Shown here one piece after another: positions 23,065-30,291 of a DNA stretch of 34,627 nt; position 1 is the first letter of the stretch, and each line of letters opens with the position of its first letter. Location of the stretch: the NCBI GenBank assembly GCA_015231775.1, contig JADGAY010000021.1:1-34627 (forward strand), written 5' to 3'. Below the pieces are notes generated by a model. That model was not told where the DNA came from. It searched no databases and saw only the letters and a program-made list of their open reading frames with translations. The stretch is from Magnetococcales bacterium. Lineage in GTDB: Bacteria > Pseudomonadota > Magnetococcia > Magnetococcales > Magnetaquicoccaceae. The position numbers and the translations under genes were made by a program.

Positions 23065-24336
23065 TTACCTGACCCCCATCTTCTGGGCGATCACCTGACG
23101 GCCACCGTTTTTCATCCAGGTGTCCACGGCCACCGCGTAGTTGATCACTTCGCTCATGGCGGAGTCGTAACCGAACATGGCGTGCGGGATCCCCAGGGAG
23201 TCCATGGTATCCTTGAGGTAGCCCAGACCTTGCACCAGATTGGGTCCGCCGCGTCCCACCACCACGAACATCGGCGTGGGACCGCGCTCGTTGAAGTAGG
23301 AGCGCAACCCGTCGCCCATGGCGCGGAAGGTCTCGTAGATGTCGGTGTTGTTGGCCTTGCCGCCGATCAGGAACAGCACGTTGGTCTGGGAGAGCCAGTG
23401 CTTGTAGGTGATGTCGCTGATCAGCTTCATCTTGGCGTAGGGCGGGTTGCCACCGAAGTCCGAGGAGATGGTGGCCAAGTCACCCAGAAGCTCGGTCACC
23501 AGGGCGTTGGCGCCACCGCCGAAGGTCATGGCGGTGATGGTGCCGGCGGGATTGATCACATACACATCCGACTGCCCCTGATAGGTGCGCAGTTGGTTGA
23601 CCTCGATTTCGTAGTCCGAGAGGTGGATGTTGTCCAGGGTCTCGGGCAGGTTGAGGCGCTTGGCGTTACGGTCGTCGCCGTCAAACGAGCACTTGAAGTC
23701 GCAGGCGATCGGGACCAGACGACCGTTCGGATCCCGCCACATGCGGATCGGATTGATCTCCAGTGTGGTCATGCCGTAGTTGTTGAACAGATCCCACAGC
23801 TTGGTGATGTTCTGCACCAGCGGGCTCAGGATCTCGTTCGGGGCATTCATCTTGTCCAGGGCGTTGGAGATGACGAACCCCTTCAAACCGGTCAGCGGAT
23901 CGAACGGCACCACCGCGATCTGGCTGGGTGGCAGCTCCTCGATGTCCATGCCGCCGTGATGGGTGATGGTCAGGGTCGGCGCGCGGTAGATGGTGTTGTC
24001 GGTCAAGGAGACGTAGATCTCGTGCTCGGCCTTGACGAACCCCTCGAAGGTGACCCCTTCGGATTTGGAGGTCTGATTGCCGTGGGTGTGTTCGGCGAAG
24101 TAGAGGCGCTCTTTTTCCTTGAGCGCGGTGCGGACATCCGTAGCCTTGCCCACCAGACCAGCCTTGCCTTTTTTGCCAATTCCGCCTTTGAAGATGGGTT
24201 TGATCAGGCATCCCCCCCATTTGTCGATCAGGGCCTTGATCTCATCGGGCGTCGCTTCCGGCCCGAGAACCTGGGCGCAGGGAAAATCGACGTATTTGAG
24301 TAATTTGGCCCCCCATTTCATGCCGGTGATTTGCAT
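23065..24336 (-). CDS. aclB: ATP citrate lyase, small subunit (ATP-grasp, succinyl-CoA-synthetase-beta-like)
   Basis: Protein of 423 residues, in the range of AclB (about 400). The N-terminal ATP-grasp domain includes CLIKPIFKGGIGKKGKAG (43-60) for nucleotide binding, followed by VGKATDVRTAL. ATP- and Mg-binding residues are expected near TTLEINPIRMW and IACDFKCSFDGDDRN. The C-terminal flavodoxin-like part has MTFGGGANALVTELLGDLA, NVLFLIGGKANN and VVVGRGGPNLVQGL, as in the succinyl-CoA synthetase beta family. It provides the ATP site, while AclA carries the phospho-histidine. The ATG at 24336 has GAGTGAGG upstream. It is the first gene of the operon, 135 bp after tRNA-Asp, with aclA following after a gap holding a repeat. 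A plain succinyl-CoA synthetase is unlikely given the citrate-synthase-like domain of its partner. Confidence 0.87.
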   Translation of the reverse strand: MQITGMKWGAKLLKYVDFPCAQVLGPEATPDEIKALIDKWGGCLIKPIFKGGIGKKGKAGLVGKATDVRTALKEKERLYFAEHTHGNQTSKSEGVTFEGFVKAEHEIYVSLTDNTIYRAPTLTITHHGGMDIEELPPSQIAVVPFDPLTGLKGFVISNALDKMNAPNEILSPLVQNITKLWDLFNNYGMTTLEINPIRMWRDPNGRLVPIACDFKCSFDGDDRNAKRLNLPETLDNIHLSDYEIEVNQLRTYQGQSDVYVINPAGTITAMTFGGGANALVTELLGDLATISSDFGGNPPYAKMKLISDITYKHWLSQTNVLFLIGGKANNTDIYETFRAMGDGLRSYFNERGPTPMFVVVGRGGPNLVQGLGYLKDTMDSLGIPHAMFGYDSAMSEVINYAVAVDTWMKNGGRQVIAQKMGVR

Positions 24337-24408
24337 CGGTGCGGTACCTCACTCTTTATTTTTTGTAACGATTGATTGACAATGGATCCCCCCGGATGAT
24401 GCAGAAAC

Positions 24409-24457
24409 AAAAAACGGGTAAATTCGACACCGTGGTGGTGCCTTCATTACCCGTTCC
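24409..24457 (-). terminator. Intrinsic terminator of tRNA-Asp with branched stem
   Basis: On the minus strand the arms AACGGGTAA and TTACCCGTT enclose an inner hairpin GGCACC/GGTGTC, and a run of T follows. It begins 15 bp after the tRNA and ends about 70 bp before aclB. It should therefore separate the tRNA transcript from the ACL operon, though read-through is possible. Confidence 0.65.
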
Positions 24458-24471
24458 TTGAGCATCGTGCA

Positions 24472-24548
24472 TGGCGGGAGCGACGGGGCTCGAACCCGCG
24501 ACCTCCGGCGTGACAGGCCGGCATTCTAACCGACTGAACTACGCCCCC
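24472..24548 (-). tRNA. tRNA-Asp (anticodon GTC)
   Basis: The minus strand gives a full cloverleaf. The acceptor GGGGGCG pairs with CGCTCCC with one G-U pair. The D arm lies in TAGTTCAGTCGGTTAGAAT. The anticodon stem CCGGC/GCCGG holds the loop CTGTCAC, giving anticodon GTC for aspartate. The T arm has GCGGG-TTCGAGC-CCCGT, the discriminator is G, and the CCA end is encoded at 24472-24474. Confidence 0.96.
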
Positions 24549-25003
24549 GTGACTGCTATGTGCGCATCACAAATGAGCGATTGAGAGGTTCGATCCCTTT
24601 TTGGAAAGGTCAGGTCACCTCTGCTTGCCATTTGCGGGGAGGGATTATCCATACATTCGGGTAGCGCGTCAAGGGATGTTCGCGCAGGAATTCATTTCGG
24701 TGCGCCACGACTGGGTGAGCCGCATTTGAACCACGCCCTTGCCGCCCCTTTTCGAACCCATCGGGAACCGTTATCCTCCATGCGTTTGCGGAGATGTTCC
24801 CCCTGTTCACGAACCTGCAAGAACGAGGTGAGAATCGCTTTTTTGCAGAGCGCGCCATGGTCAAAAAAGATAAAGTCAGAAGACGAAAGATGACGACAAA
24901 AAAAGTCTCGGAGGCTCTGCCTCCGAACCTCCGCCGGGAACCTTCGCACCCCGGACCCCTGTAACCGTTTGAAACCGAACCATTCCACTACCCCACCCCT
25001 TGG
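24549..25003. other. Intergenic region between tRNA-Asp and the methyltransferase gene
   Basis: This 455-bp gap holds no convincing gene. An 84-codon leftward frame at 24610-24864 lacks a ribosome site and has unlikely composition. The right part contains a family B composite repeat (24834-24961). Promoters for the leftward tRNA and the rightward methyltransferase must lie here, but I cannot place them. Confidence 0.55.
24834..24961 (+). repeat. Composite A-rich / double-hairpin repeat (family B)
   Basis: The element opens with ATCGCTTTTTTG and an AGAGC phrase shared with 20049, followed by an A-rich stretch. Then come the hairpin TCGGAGGC/GCCTCCGA (24908-24926), the link ACCTCCG and a second hairpin CCGGG..CCCGG ending in ACCCC. 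The same order of parts is seen, in opposite orientation, at 27352-27450. It ends about 45 bp before the methyltransferase gene. Confidence 0.7.
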
Positions 25004-27313
25004 ATGACACACCGCATGAATGGGCACCCCTCGCCACGTCGCTTGACCGACCTGATCACCAGACCCATCTCCCTGGAACAGTTCCTCCCCTTTCTCTGCT
25101 GCCCGAACTGCCATGGAGATCTCCTGCTGTCGCGCCCAACCGATCAACGCTGGAACGAAATCCTGACCTGCAACGGCTGCGGCACACCTTTTCCGGTCAT
25201 CGACGGCATCCCGGTGCTCTTTCCAGGCAACCATCCGGAGAAACTTGATGCCCTCTTCCAACGCTATTGGGACTCCGCCGAAAAGGCGGCACTCTACGAT
25301 GCCAAGGTCGAAGGGGGAGAGGATCCGTTCGGCGTCTATAATCACCGCTCGGAAATCCATGCCATGGCGGTCTATTACGCAGCCCGCCCACCCCGCGCGT
25401 TGCTCGATGCCGGCTGCGGCAACGGTCGCTTTCTGACCACCTTTCCCAACGAAACCCTCAAGGTGGGGGTGGATGCCTCGCTGAACCTGCTGCGCATCGC
25501 CCGCGGCAAGGGTCGCGGGGATTTCCACGTCTGCTGCGAACTGGAGTCCCTGCCTTTCAAAAACAGCTTGTTCGACACGGTGATCAGTTGTCGCGTGCTC
25601 CAACACCTCAAGGAGCAAGAACGCGCCGTCGGCGAACTGGCGCGGATCACCGAAACCGACGGACGACTGATCCTGGAGATCTACAACACCTGGAACCTGA
25701 AAACCCTCTATAAAGAGATCCGCATGTCGCCGATCCGGGAGGTATTCAACGCGCCGTTCCGCCTGCTGTTCCGCTCCATGTCCCCGTTTGCCGACTGGGG
25801 ACTCCATTATGACCGCTACAACAGTTGGTGGGAGATCAAACGGTGGATGCGCCGCGCCGGCGTGGGGCGGATCGAGGGACGCGGCGCGGGGTTCGGGTTC
25901 CATAAATATTTTTTCCAACCGTTCTACATCGATGCCGTGTTGCTCAAGCAGGCTCCAGCCTTTCTGCGCCGCTACTACGATGCCTGCTTCGCCCTGGAAA
26001 AACGGATCGGCGGCTGGCCCGTGGTGCGTCATACCCTGGAAAAGTTCGTCCTGTGCGGCACCATCGGCCCCAAACCCGCCTGGAGCACCCTCGGGGAACG
26101 GATCTCCAAAACCCTCCGTCACGCCTGGACCGCCTCCCCCCTGGTGAGCGCACGGGCCGCGAACGCCTGGATTCGCGACCACCAACCCTTCGCGACCCTG
26201 CCGGTGCATGCTGCCACCACCCATCTGCGTGAGGGGGTGCTCTGGCTGTGCCGCGCCCAGGACGCGACACCCGATGACGGGGTGAGTCGGGCTTTTGGCG
26301 CCGGTTGGAGCCAACAGTTCCGGGGTGGCGGCTGGCAGCCCTCCTATCCAGAGACCACCGGATACATCATTCCCACCCTCTATCGAACCGCGGGGCTGGT
26401 CCCGGAGGCCGAGGCCAGAAGTCGTGCCGCGCGCATGGCCGATTGGGAGATCGCCTTGCAACTCCCCAACGGCGCGGTGATGGGTGGCACGGTCGAACAA
26501 AAACCCTCACCCGCGGTGTTCAACACCGGGCAGGTGATTTTCGGCTGGCTGCGCGCCCACGCCGAAACCGGCGATGGACGCTATCTGGAGGCGGCCACCC
26601 GCGCTGGGGCGTACCTGCTGCGCGCCCAGTCGCCGGAAGGGGATTGGCGCCAGGGCAACTCCCGCTATGCCAAGGCCGAAAGCACCACCTACAACAGCCG
26701 GGTGGGTTGGGCCTTGATCCGTCTGGGCATCGAGAGTGGGGAGAGGAGCTTCCGGGATGCCGGGATCCAAAACATCCGTCACGTCCTCGGGCGTCAGCAG
26801 GAGAACGGCTGGTTTGCCGACAACTGTCTCTCCGATCCTTCCGCCCCGCTGTTGCACACCATCTGCTATGCCATGGAGGGGATCGCGGGTGCGGCGATCT
26901 CCCTGGACGAGCCGGGCTGGTTGCAACGGGTGGAGGTGGCCAGTCGGGCTTTGGTCGGTTGTCAATCCCCCCTGGGGAGAGTTCCCGGTCGATTGGATGG
27001 GCAGTGGCGCGGTGTGGTGAATTGGGACTGTCTGACCGGCAGCGCCCAGTTGGCCGGGTTATGGCTGGTATTGGCCGAGCGGCGCGGGGATGAGGAATTT
27101 CATGCAGCGGCGCGGCGCACCTTGGGATTCCTGAAGCGGGTGCAGCGTTGCGATGGGGTGGATGGAGCCATGCGGGGCGGCATGCCGGGTTCCTATCCGT
27201 TTGGAGGGGGATATGGCCGGCATGAGCTGTTGAACTGGGCCACGAAGTTCTATCTCGATGCCTTGTTGCTGGAGATGGGGGCCGAGCGGGCCGAGGGGTG
27301 GGCCAGGGGGTGA
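25004..27313 (+). CDS. Zn-ribbon class I methyltransferase fused to an alpha/alpha-barrel-like domain
   Basis: Protein of 769 residues with two parts. The N-terminal part has a Trm112-like zinc ribbon (CCPNC at 32-36, CNGC at 56-59, then PVIDGIPVLFPG). A class I SAM-dependent methyltransferase domain follows, with LLDAGCGNGRF (133-143), VGVDAS (154-159), LPFKNSLFDTVISCRVLQHL (183-202) and LILEIYN. From about residue 385 the protein is rich in repeated Trp/Gly helical motifs: AGWSQQFRGGGWQPSYPETTGY, LRAQSPEGDWRQG, GRQQENGWFADNC, GWLQR and GGGYGRHELLNWATKFYLDA. These recall (alpha/alpha)6-barrel enzymes or terpene-cyclase-like folds that act on glycans or lipids. It has no signal peptide. No good ribosome site precedes ATG 25004, and ATG 25016 is an alternative. 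The target is unknown; a glycan or glycolipid is a guess. Confidence 0.83.
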   Translation: MTHRMNGHPSPRRLTDLITRPISLEQFLPFLCCPNCHGDLLLSRPTDQRWNEILTCNGCGTPFPVIDGIPVLFPGNHPEKLDALFQRYWDSAEKAALYDAKVEGGEDPFGVYNHRSEIHAMAVYYAARPPRALLDAGCGNGRFLTTFPNETLKVGVDASLNLLRIARGKGRGDFHVCCELESLPFKNSLFDTVISCRVLQHLKEQERAVGELARITETDGRLILEIYNTWNLKTLYKEIRMSPIREVFNAPFRLLFRSMSPFADWGLHYDRYNSWWEIKRWMRRAGVGRIEGRGAGFGFHKYFFQPFYIDAVLLKQAPAFLRRYYDACFALEKRIGGWPVVRHTLEKFVLCGTIGPKPAWSTLGERISKTLRHAWTASPLVSARAANAWIRDHQPFATLPVHAATTHLREGVLWLCRAQDATPDDGVSRAFGAGWSQQFRGGGWQPSYPETTGYIIPTLYRTAGLVPEAEARSRAARMADWEIALQLPNGAVMGGTVEQKPSPAVFNTGQVIFGWLRAHAETGDGRYLEAATRAGAYLLRAQSPEGDWRQGNSRYAKAESTTYNSRVGWALIRLGIESGERSFRDAGIQNIRHVLGRQQENGWFADNCLSDPSAPLLHTICYAMEGIAGAAISLDEPGWLQRVEVASRALVGCQSPLGRVPGRLDGQWRGVVNWDCLTGSAQLAGLWLVLAERRGDEEFHAAARRTLGFLKRVQRCDGVDGAMRGGMPGSYPFGGGYGRHELLNWATKFYLDALLLEMGAERAEGWARG

Positions 27314-27351
27314 GCAGCCCCATTGGCTTGGGATGGTTGTACTGACGGGGT

Positions 27352-27450
27352 CCAGGGGCCAATGGCCCCTGGTGGGGTTCGGGGCGAAGCCCTGAGGTTT
27401 TGATTTTGATCTTATTTTCGCGGCTTTTGACTTTCGCGCGCTTTTCACGA
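27352..27450 (-). repeat. Composite double-hairpin repeat (family B), reverse orientation
   Basis: Read on the minus strand it has an A-rich part (AAAGTCAAAAG..AAAATAAGATC), a GGGCTTCGCCC hairpin, the link GAACCCCA, the perfect hairpin CCAGGGGCC/GGCCCCTGG (27352-27372), then ACCCC. This is the same order as at 24834-24961. It lies 38 bp past the methyltransferase stop and may terminate that transcript. Confidence 0.7.
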
Positions 27451-27453
27451 TAA

Positions 27454-27485
27454 GCCATTTTTCGCGGCTTTTTGCGAAAAATGGC
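27454..27485. repeat. Perfect 12-bp palindrome
   Basis: The arms GCCATTTTTCGC (27454-27465) and GCGAAAAATGGC (27474-27485) pair perfectly around an 8-nt loop. No other copy was seen in the window. Confidence 0.75.
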
Positions 27486-27507
27486 GCAAGCGCGCGGGTC
27501 TCATGTG

Positions 27508-27544
27508 CCGTGGGTCGTTGCCGCTTTTGGGCAACGACCCACGG
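27508..27544. repeat. Perfect 15-bp palindrome with TGGGTCGTT core
   Basis: The arms CCGTGGGTCGTTGCC (27508-27522) and GGCAACGACCCACGG (27530-27544) pair perfectly around a 7-nt loop. The core recurs in the inverted repeat at 19983-20015. GGGTAACGACCC in the hairpin at 32240 is only loosely similar. Confidence 0.8.
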
Positions 27545-27597
27545 CGAATTGCACGTCAGCACATAAGCCGCCTCCGGTGACCTGTTCTGGCAAGGGA

Positions 27598-27640
27598 GCC
27601 AATGCGATGTTTTGTCAAAACCGCAAAACACCGCATTGGC
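27598..27640. repeat. 17-nt palindrome with one mismatch
   Basis: The arms GCCAATGCG-TGTTTTG (27598-27614) and CAAAACA-CGCATTGGC (27624-27640) pair at 16 of 17 positions around a 9-nt loop. No second copy was seen. Confidence 0.78.
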
Positions 27641-27690
27641 ACCAAGGCTGCGCGCAAGCGATTTTCACACACGGGCATGATGGCGGACAA

Positions 27691-27736
27691 CCCCCCTCAC
27701 GCCCCGACCGCGGACCTCCCTTCGGAAGTTCCACGG
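27691..27736. repeat. Palindromic repeat family A, copy 3
   Basis: The C-run lead (CCCCCCTCACGCCCC) is followed by an imperfect hairpin with CCGCGGACCTCCC, TTCG and GGAAGTTCCACGG. It matches copy 1 (1831-1887) closely across the hairpin, including the loop, with compensating and non-compensating changes. It lies 229 bp upstream of the hemerythrin gene. Confidence 0.7.
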
Positions 27737-27793
27737 TAAAAATCAATCCCGCCCGACCACGCGCAAGCGTGGCTATTTGGTCCGAATACACGC

Positions 27794-27799
27794 TATAAT
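27794..27799 (+). promoter_or_regulatory. Possible -10 box upstream of the hemerythrin gene
   Basis: TATAAT matches the sigma-70 -10 consensus fully and lies 166 bp before the hemerythrin start. The expected -35 region 17 bp upstream (about 27771-27776) does not resemble TTGACA, so an activator would be needed if this is a promoter. Confidence 0.35.
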
Positions 27800-27964
27800 C
27801 CCCATAAAGATCAAAACCCGCCTCCTTGGAAGATCCCAACCCGTGGCACGCCTGTTTCTCGACGTTTTGCACGCTTCGAGGGCGGGGATAACGGTGTCCA
27901 TCGCGTGGGAAGGGGCGGAGTCGCGAATCAGGCCGAGTACCTCGTCGGGTCAGGAGGGTGATGC

Positions 27965-28975
27965 ATGCATACGTCGGATCAGGCGCCACAAGGGGATGGT
28001 TTCCAACGCCATTTCTCTCTGGAGGAGTTCCGGGCCAACATGCGCGCCCGGCTCAAGGATGTGGAGATTCCCGCCCTGCACGGTCAGCACGAACAGTTGG
28101 TGGAGTTGATTGTCCGTCTTTACGGCGAGGTGCGCACGTTGCAAAAGGAGACGCCGGATACGGATTCGGTCGCCTCCCTGCGCGGAACGCTCCAGGAACT
28201 GAAAAGCTATGCCACCCGCCACTTCCAGGAGGAGGAGGCGTTCATGCACCGGATCAACTATCCCGGCGTGACCGCCCACTGCGAAGCGCATCGGGTGTTC
28301 GTCAAGTCGCTGTTGGATCTCGAGGCGCGCATCTGGCGGGAATCGATCTCCTTCGTGGTCGATCTGCTGCATCTGGTGGTGGGTTGGCTGTTTCAGCACA
28401 TCAACCAGTTGGACATGGGGTATGCCCGTTTTTCCAAGGGTGGGGTGCTCCCCAAGGGGGTCACCGAACCCCGTGCGTCTCCGGCTTTGCAGGGGAGCAG
28501 CGGTATCGGACCCGCCAGTGGGCAAACCGGACGCGAAATCTCGTTTCGGGAGTCGATGCTCCTGAGGTTGCGCAAGACCGGCATCGATCCGTTCGATCAG
28601 GAGCATGTGGAACTGATGAATCGGATCGTCCACATCAACACCTTGACGAAACGGCTGACGTCGCGTCCCCCGACCCCCAAGGATTGGGCGGAGATCGATC
28701 AGGCGGTGGAATTTCTCATGGCCTATACCCGCTATCACTTCTCCGGTGAAGAGGCGTGGATGAACAAGGTGGGCTATCCGAAACGTGGCGAGCATGCCCA
28801 GGAGCATCAACGTCTGCTGGCCCGACTCAAGGAGTTGGTGGAGCGCTTGACCCAGGAGCGGAATGTCTATTTCATCGTGGACATGAATCTGTTCGTCACC
28901 GAGTGGTTTCTGACCCATACGGTCCGGGCCGACTCCCTGTATGGGGAGTTTGCCAAGAGCCGGAAGCTTTCGTGA
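27965..28975 (+). CDS. Tandem hemerythrin-domain protein
   Basis: Protein of 336 residues with two complete hemerythrin domains joined by a Gly/Ser/Pro-rich linker (about 158-192). Each keeps all seven diiron ligands with nearly identical spacing. Domain 1 has His42, His86, Glu90, His105, His109, His145 and Asp150. Domain 2 has His214, His258, Glu262, His277, His281, His318 and Asp323. Each should bind O2 at a non-heme diiron site. There is no signal peptide, membrane helix or output domain, so a cytoplasmic oxygen carrier, buffer or sensor is likely. ATG 27965 is chosen over 27961, which is in another frame; AGGAGGG lies about 9 bp upstream. Single-domain bacteriohemerythrins are about 130 residues. 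Tandem forms are less common, and hemerythrins are abundant in microaerophilic and magnetotactic bacteria. Confidence 0.92.
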   Translation: MHTSDQAPQGDGFQRHFSLEEFRANMRARLKDVEIPALHGQHEQLVELIVRLYGEVRTLQKETPDTDSVASLRGTLQELKSYATRHFQEEEAFMHRINYPGVTAHCEAHRVFVKSLLDLEARIWRESISFVVDLLHLVVGWLFQHINQLDMGYARFSKGGVLPKGVTEPRASPALQGSSGIGPASGQTGREISFRESMLLRLRKTGIDPFDQEHVELMNRIVHINTLTKRLTSRPPTPKDWAEIDQAVEFLMAYTRYHFSGEEAWMNKVGYPKRGEHAQEHQRLLARLKELVERLTQERNVYFIVDMNLFVTEWFLTHTVRADSLYGEFAKSRKLS

Positions 28976-29305
28976 TCCGGGGGCTTAAGCGCGTGCGTGG
29001 TCGTCGGAAGAAACAGTCCCATGCGATCCATTTTGCGTACATGATGGCGTTCATCAACCCGCCGGTGCGCGGCGGAGGGTCCGCGATCGAATCCATCCCC
29101 CCAATCGGCATCCGTGCATGGCCGAATGGGTGAATTTTCCATTCAAAATCACATAATACAACTCAGAATGGCCCATTCAACACCGGTCCATCGAGCCATG
29201 CCACACTTTCTTGACCTGAATGTCAAATTTTGCTTGATTCCGGTCATCAACCTGATATTTTCAATTTTACCATTCCCTCCAAAAATATTGTACAAGGAAA
29301 TGATA
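28976..29305 (+). promoter_or_regulatory. AT-rich regulatory region upstream of the export cluster
   Basis: This 330-bp gap is AT-rich in its right half and holds no gene. It has two copies of a GAATGG/CCATTC inverted repeat, at 29124-29144 (9-nt spacer) and at 29166-29178 (1-nt spacer), placed 42 bp apart, about four helical turns. A further inverted repeat TTGAC/GTCAA is at 29211-29226, and TTGATT/GATATT may be weak promoter boxes. The paired palindromes look like operator sites for a dimeric regulator of the downstream genes. Confidence 0.5.
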
Positions 29306-30253
29306 ATGAATATCAAAATCATGATGTTGGCCACGGCCTTGATTTGGGCGCCTCTGTCGGTCCAGGCCGACAACGTGCCCCGCAACCTGGCCCTTCCGAA
29401 AGGGGCGCCCACCGCCGAGGAGGTTGCCAAGCAGGTCTACTTCGTCAATCACTTCTACGCGGTCAAAAACTTCTCCATCGAAAAGGGCAAAAGCGGCAGC
29501 ATCACCGTCATCGCCTCCCGTACCATGGGCGAAGAGCCGATGACCAACACCGTCGAGCGCTATCTGAACAACGACTATGCCGACGGCGAGACCAAGGCCA
29601 AGGACCTGGCCATCTTCCGTTCCGGAAAACTCAACGGCACTGGCATGTTGATCGTCGATTACGTGGATGACGCCAAAAGCCAGGCCTATTCGATCTGGTT
29701 GCCGGCCCTGCGCAAGATCCGTCGGTTCGCCCAACCCGCCTTCGATGACGCCTGGGGCGGCACCGATTTCACCTTCGAGGATGTGACCCTGCGCAAACCC
29801 CATCACGAAACCCATGAACTGCTCGGCAAGGAGAGCTTCAACGACTGCCTCATGGCCATGGAGTTGACCCCGGCCCAGGCCCAGGGCCCCTTGGCCACGC
29901 TGCACAAACCGGCCTGCAACCACAAGGGTCGCGAGGTCTACAAAGTCAAGAGCACCACCCAGTTCAAGAACTGGTGGTACGAATATCGGGTCAGCTTCGT
30001 GGATACCCAGACCTTTGCCGACTACCGCACCGATTTCTTCAAGGATGGCAAAAAGATCAAGACCATCGACCGCGACTGGGCGCCCCTGGGACTCTCGGAC
30101 CCGCGTGCCCTCAAGTGGCGTTACTGGTATGGACGCAACTACGTGACCAATCATGAAACCATGGCCAGCATCCCCGACGACGTGGTGCAGTGGAACACCG
30201 CCAAGGAAGAGGGTCTCTGGAGCGAGCAGACTCTGAGCAAGATCAATCGGTAA
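29306..30253 (+). CDS. LolA-like outer-membrane lipoprotein-sorting family protein
   Basis: Exported protein of 315 residues with a signal peptide (hydrophobic core about 5-16, likely cut after SVQA at 18-21). It belongs to the outer membrane lipoprotein-sorting / LolA-like family often encoded with MMPL-type RND transporters. Supporting segments are SITVIASRTMGEEPMTNTVERYL, GTGMLIVDYVDDAKSQAYSIWLPALRKIRRFA, WGGTDFTFEDVTLRKP and the C-terminal WRYWYGRNYVTNHETMAS. LolA-like folds carry lipids or lipoproteins across the periplasm. The ATG at 29306 is chosen because AAGG ends 8 bp upstream; the ATG at 29300 is too close to it. The DUF1302 gene follows after 38 bp and the RND gene further on, forming one export cluster. 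The cargo is unknown. Confidence 0.85.
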   Translation: MNIKIMMLATALIWAPLSVQADNVPRNLALPKGAPTAEEVAKQVYFVNHFYAVKNFSIEKGKSGSITVIASRTMGEEPMTNTVERYLNNDYADGETKAKDLAIFRSGKLNGTGMLIVDYVDDAKSQAYSIWLPALRKIRRFAQPAFDDAWGGTDFTFEDVTLRKPHHETHELLGKESFNDCLMAMELTPAQAQGPLATLHKPACNHKGREVYKVKSTTQFKNWWYEYRVSFVDTQTFADYRTDFFKDGKKIKTIDRDWAPLGLSDPRALKWRYWYGRNYVTNHETMASIPDDVVQWNTAKEEGLWSEQTLSKINR

Positions 30254-30291
30254 TCCAGGCCATCACCGCACTCGGGACTAGGAATGCACCC

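Larger units (their letters stand above)
27314..27964. other. Palindrome-rich intergenic region
   Basis: This 651-bp gap has no convincing gene. From left to right it holds a family B composite repeat, three strong unrelated palindromes (27454, 27508, 27598), a family A repeat (27691) and then the hemerythrin leader with a possible -10 box. Each is annotated separately. The leader from 27800 to 27960 is GC-rich and may fold, but I match it to no known riboswitch. Confidence 0.65.

Noticed and set aside
24610-24864. 84-codon minus-strand frame near tRNA-Asp
   Set aside because: It has no ribosome site, runs into the start of a dispersed repeat and has a composition rich in Arg and Pro with no family motif.
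24692-26500. Long minus-strand open frame across the methyltransferase gene
   Set aside because: The plus strand encodes a clear zinc ribbon and SAM motif. The antisense frame also runs through a repeat and has no motif.
27800-27960. Possible riboswitch in the hemerythrin leader
   Set aside because: The GC-rich leader may fold, but I could not match it to the cyclic-di-GMP, cobalamin, fluoride or guanidine consensus.
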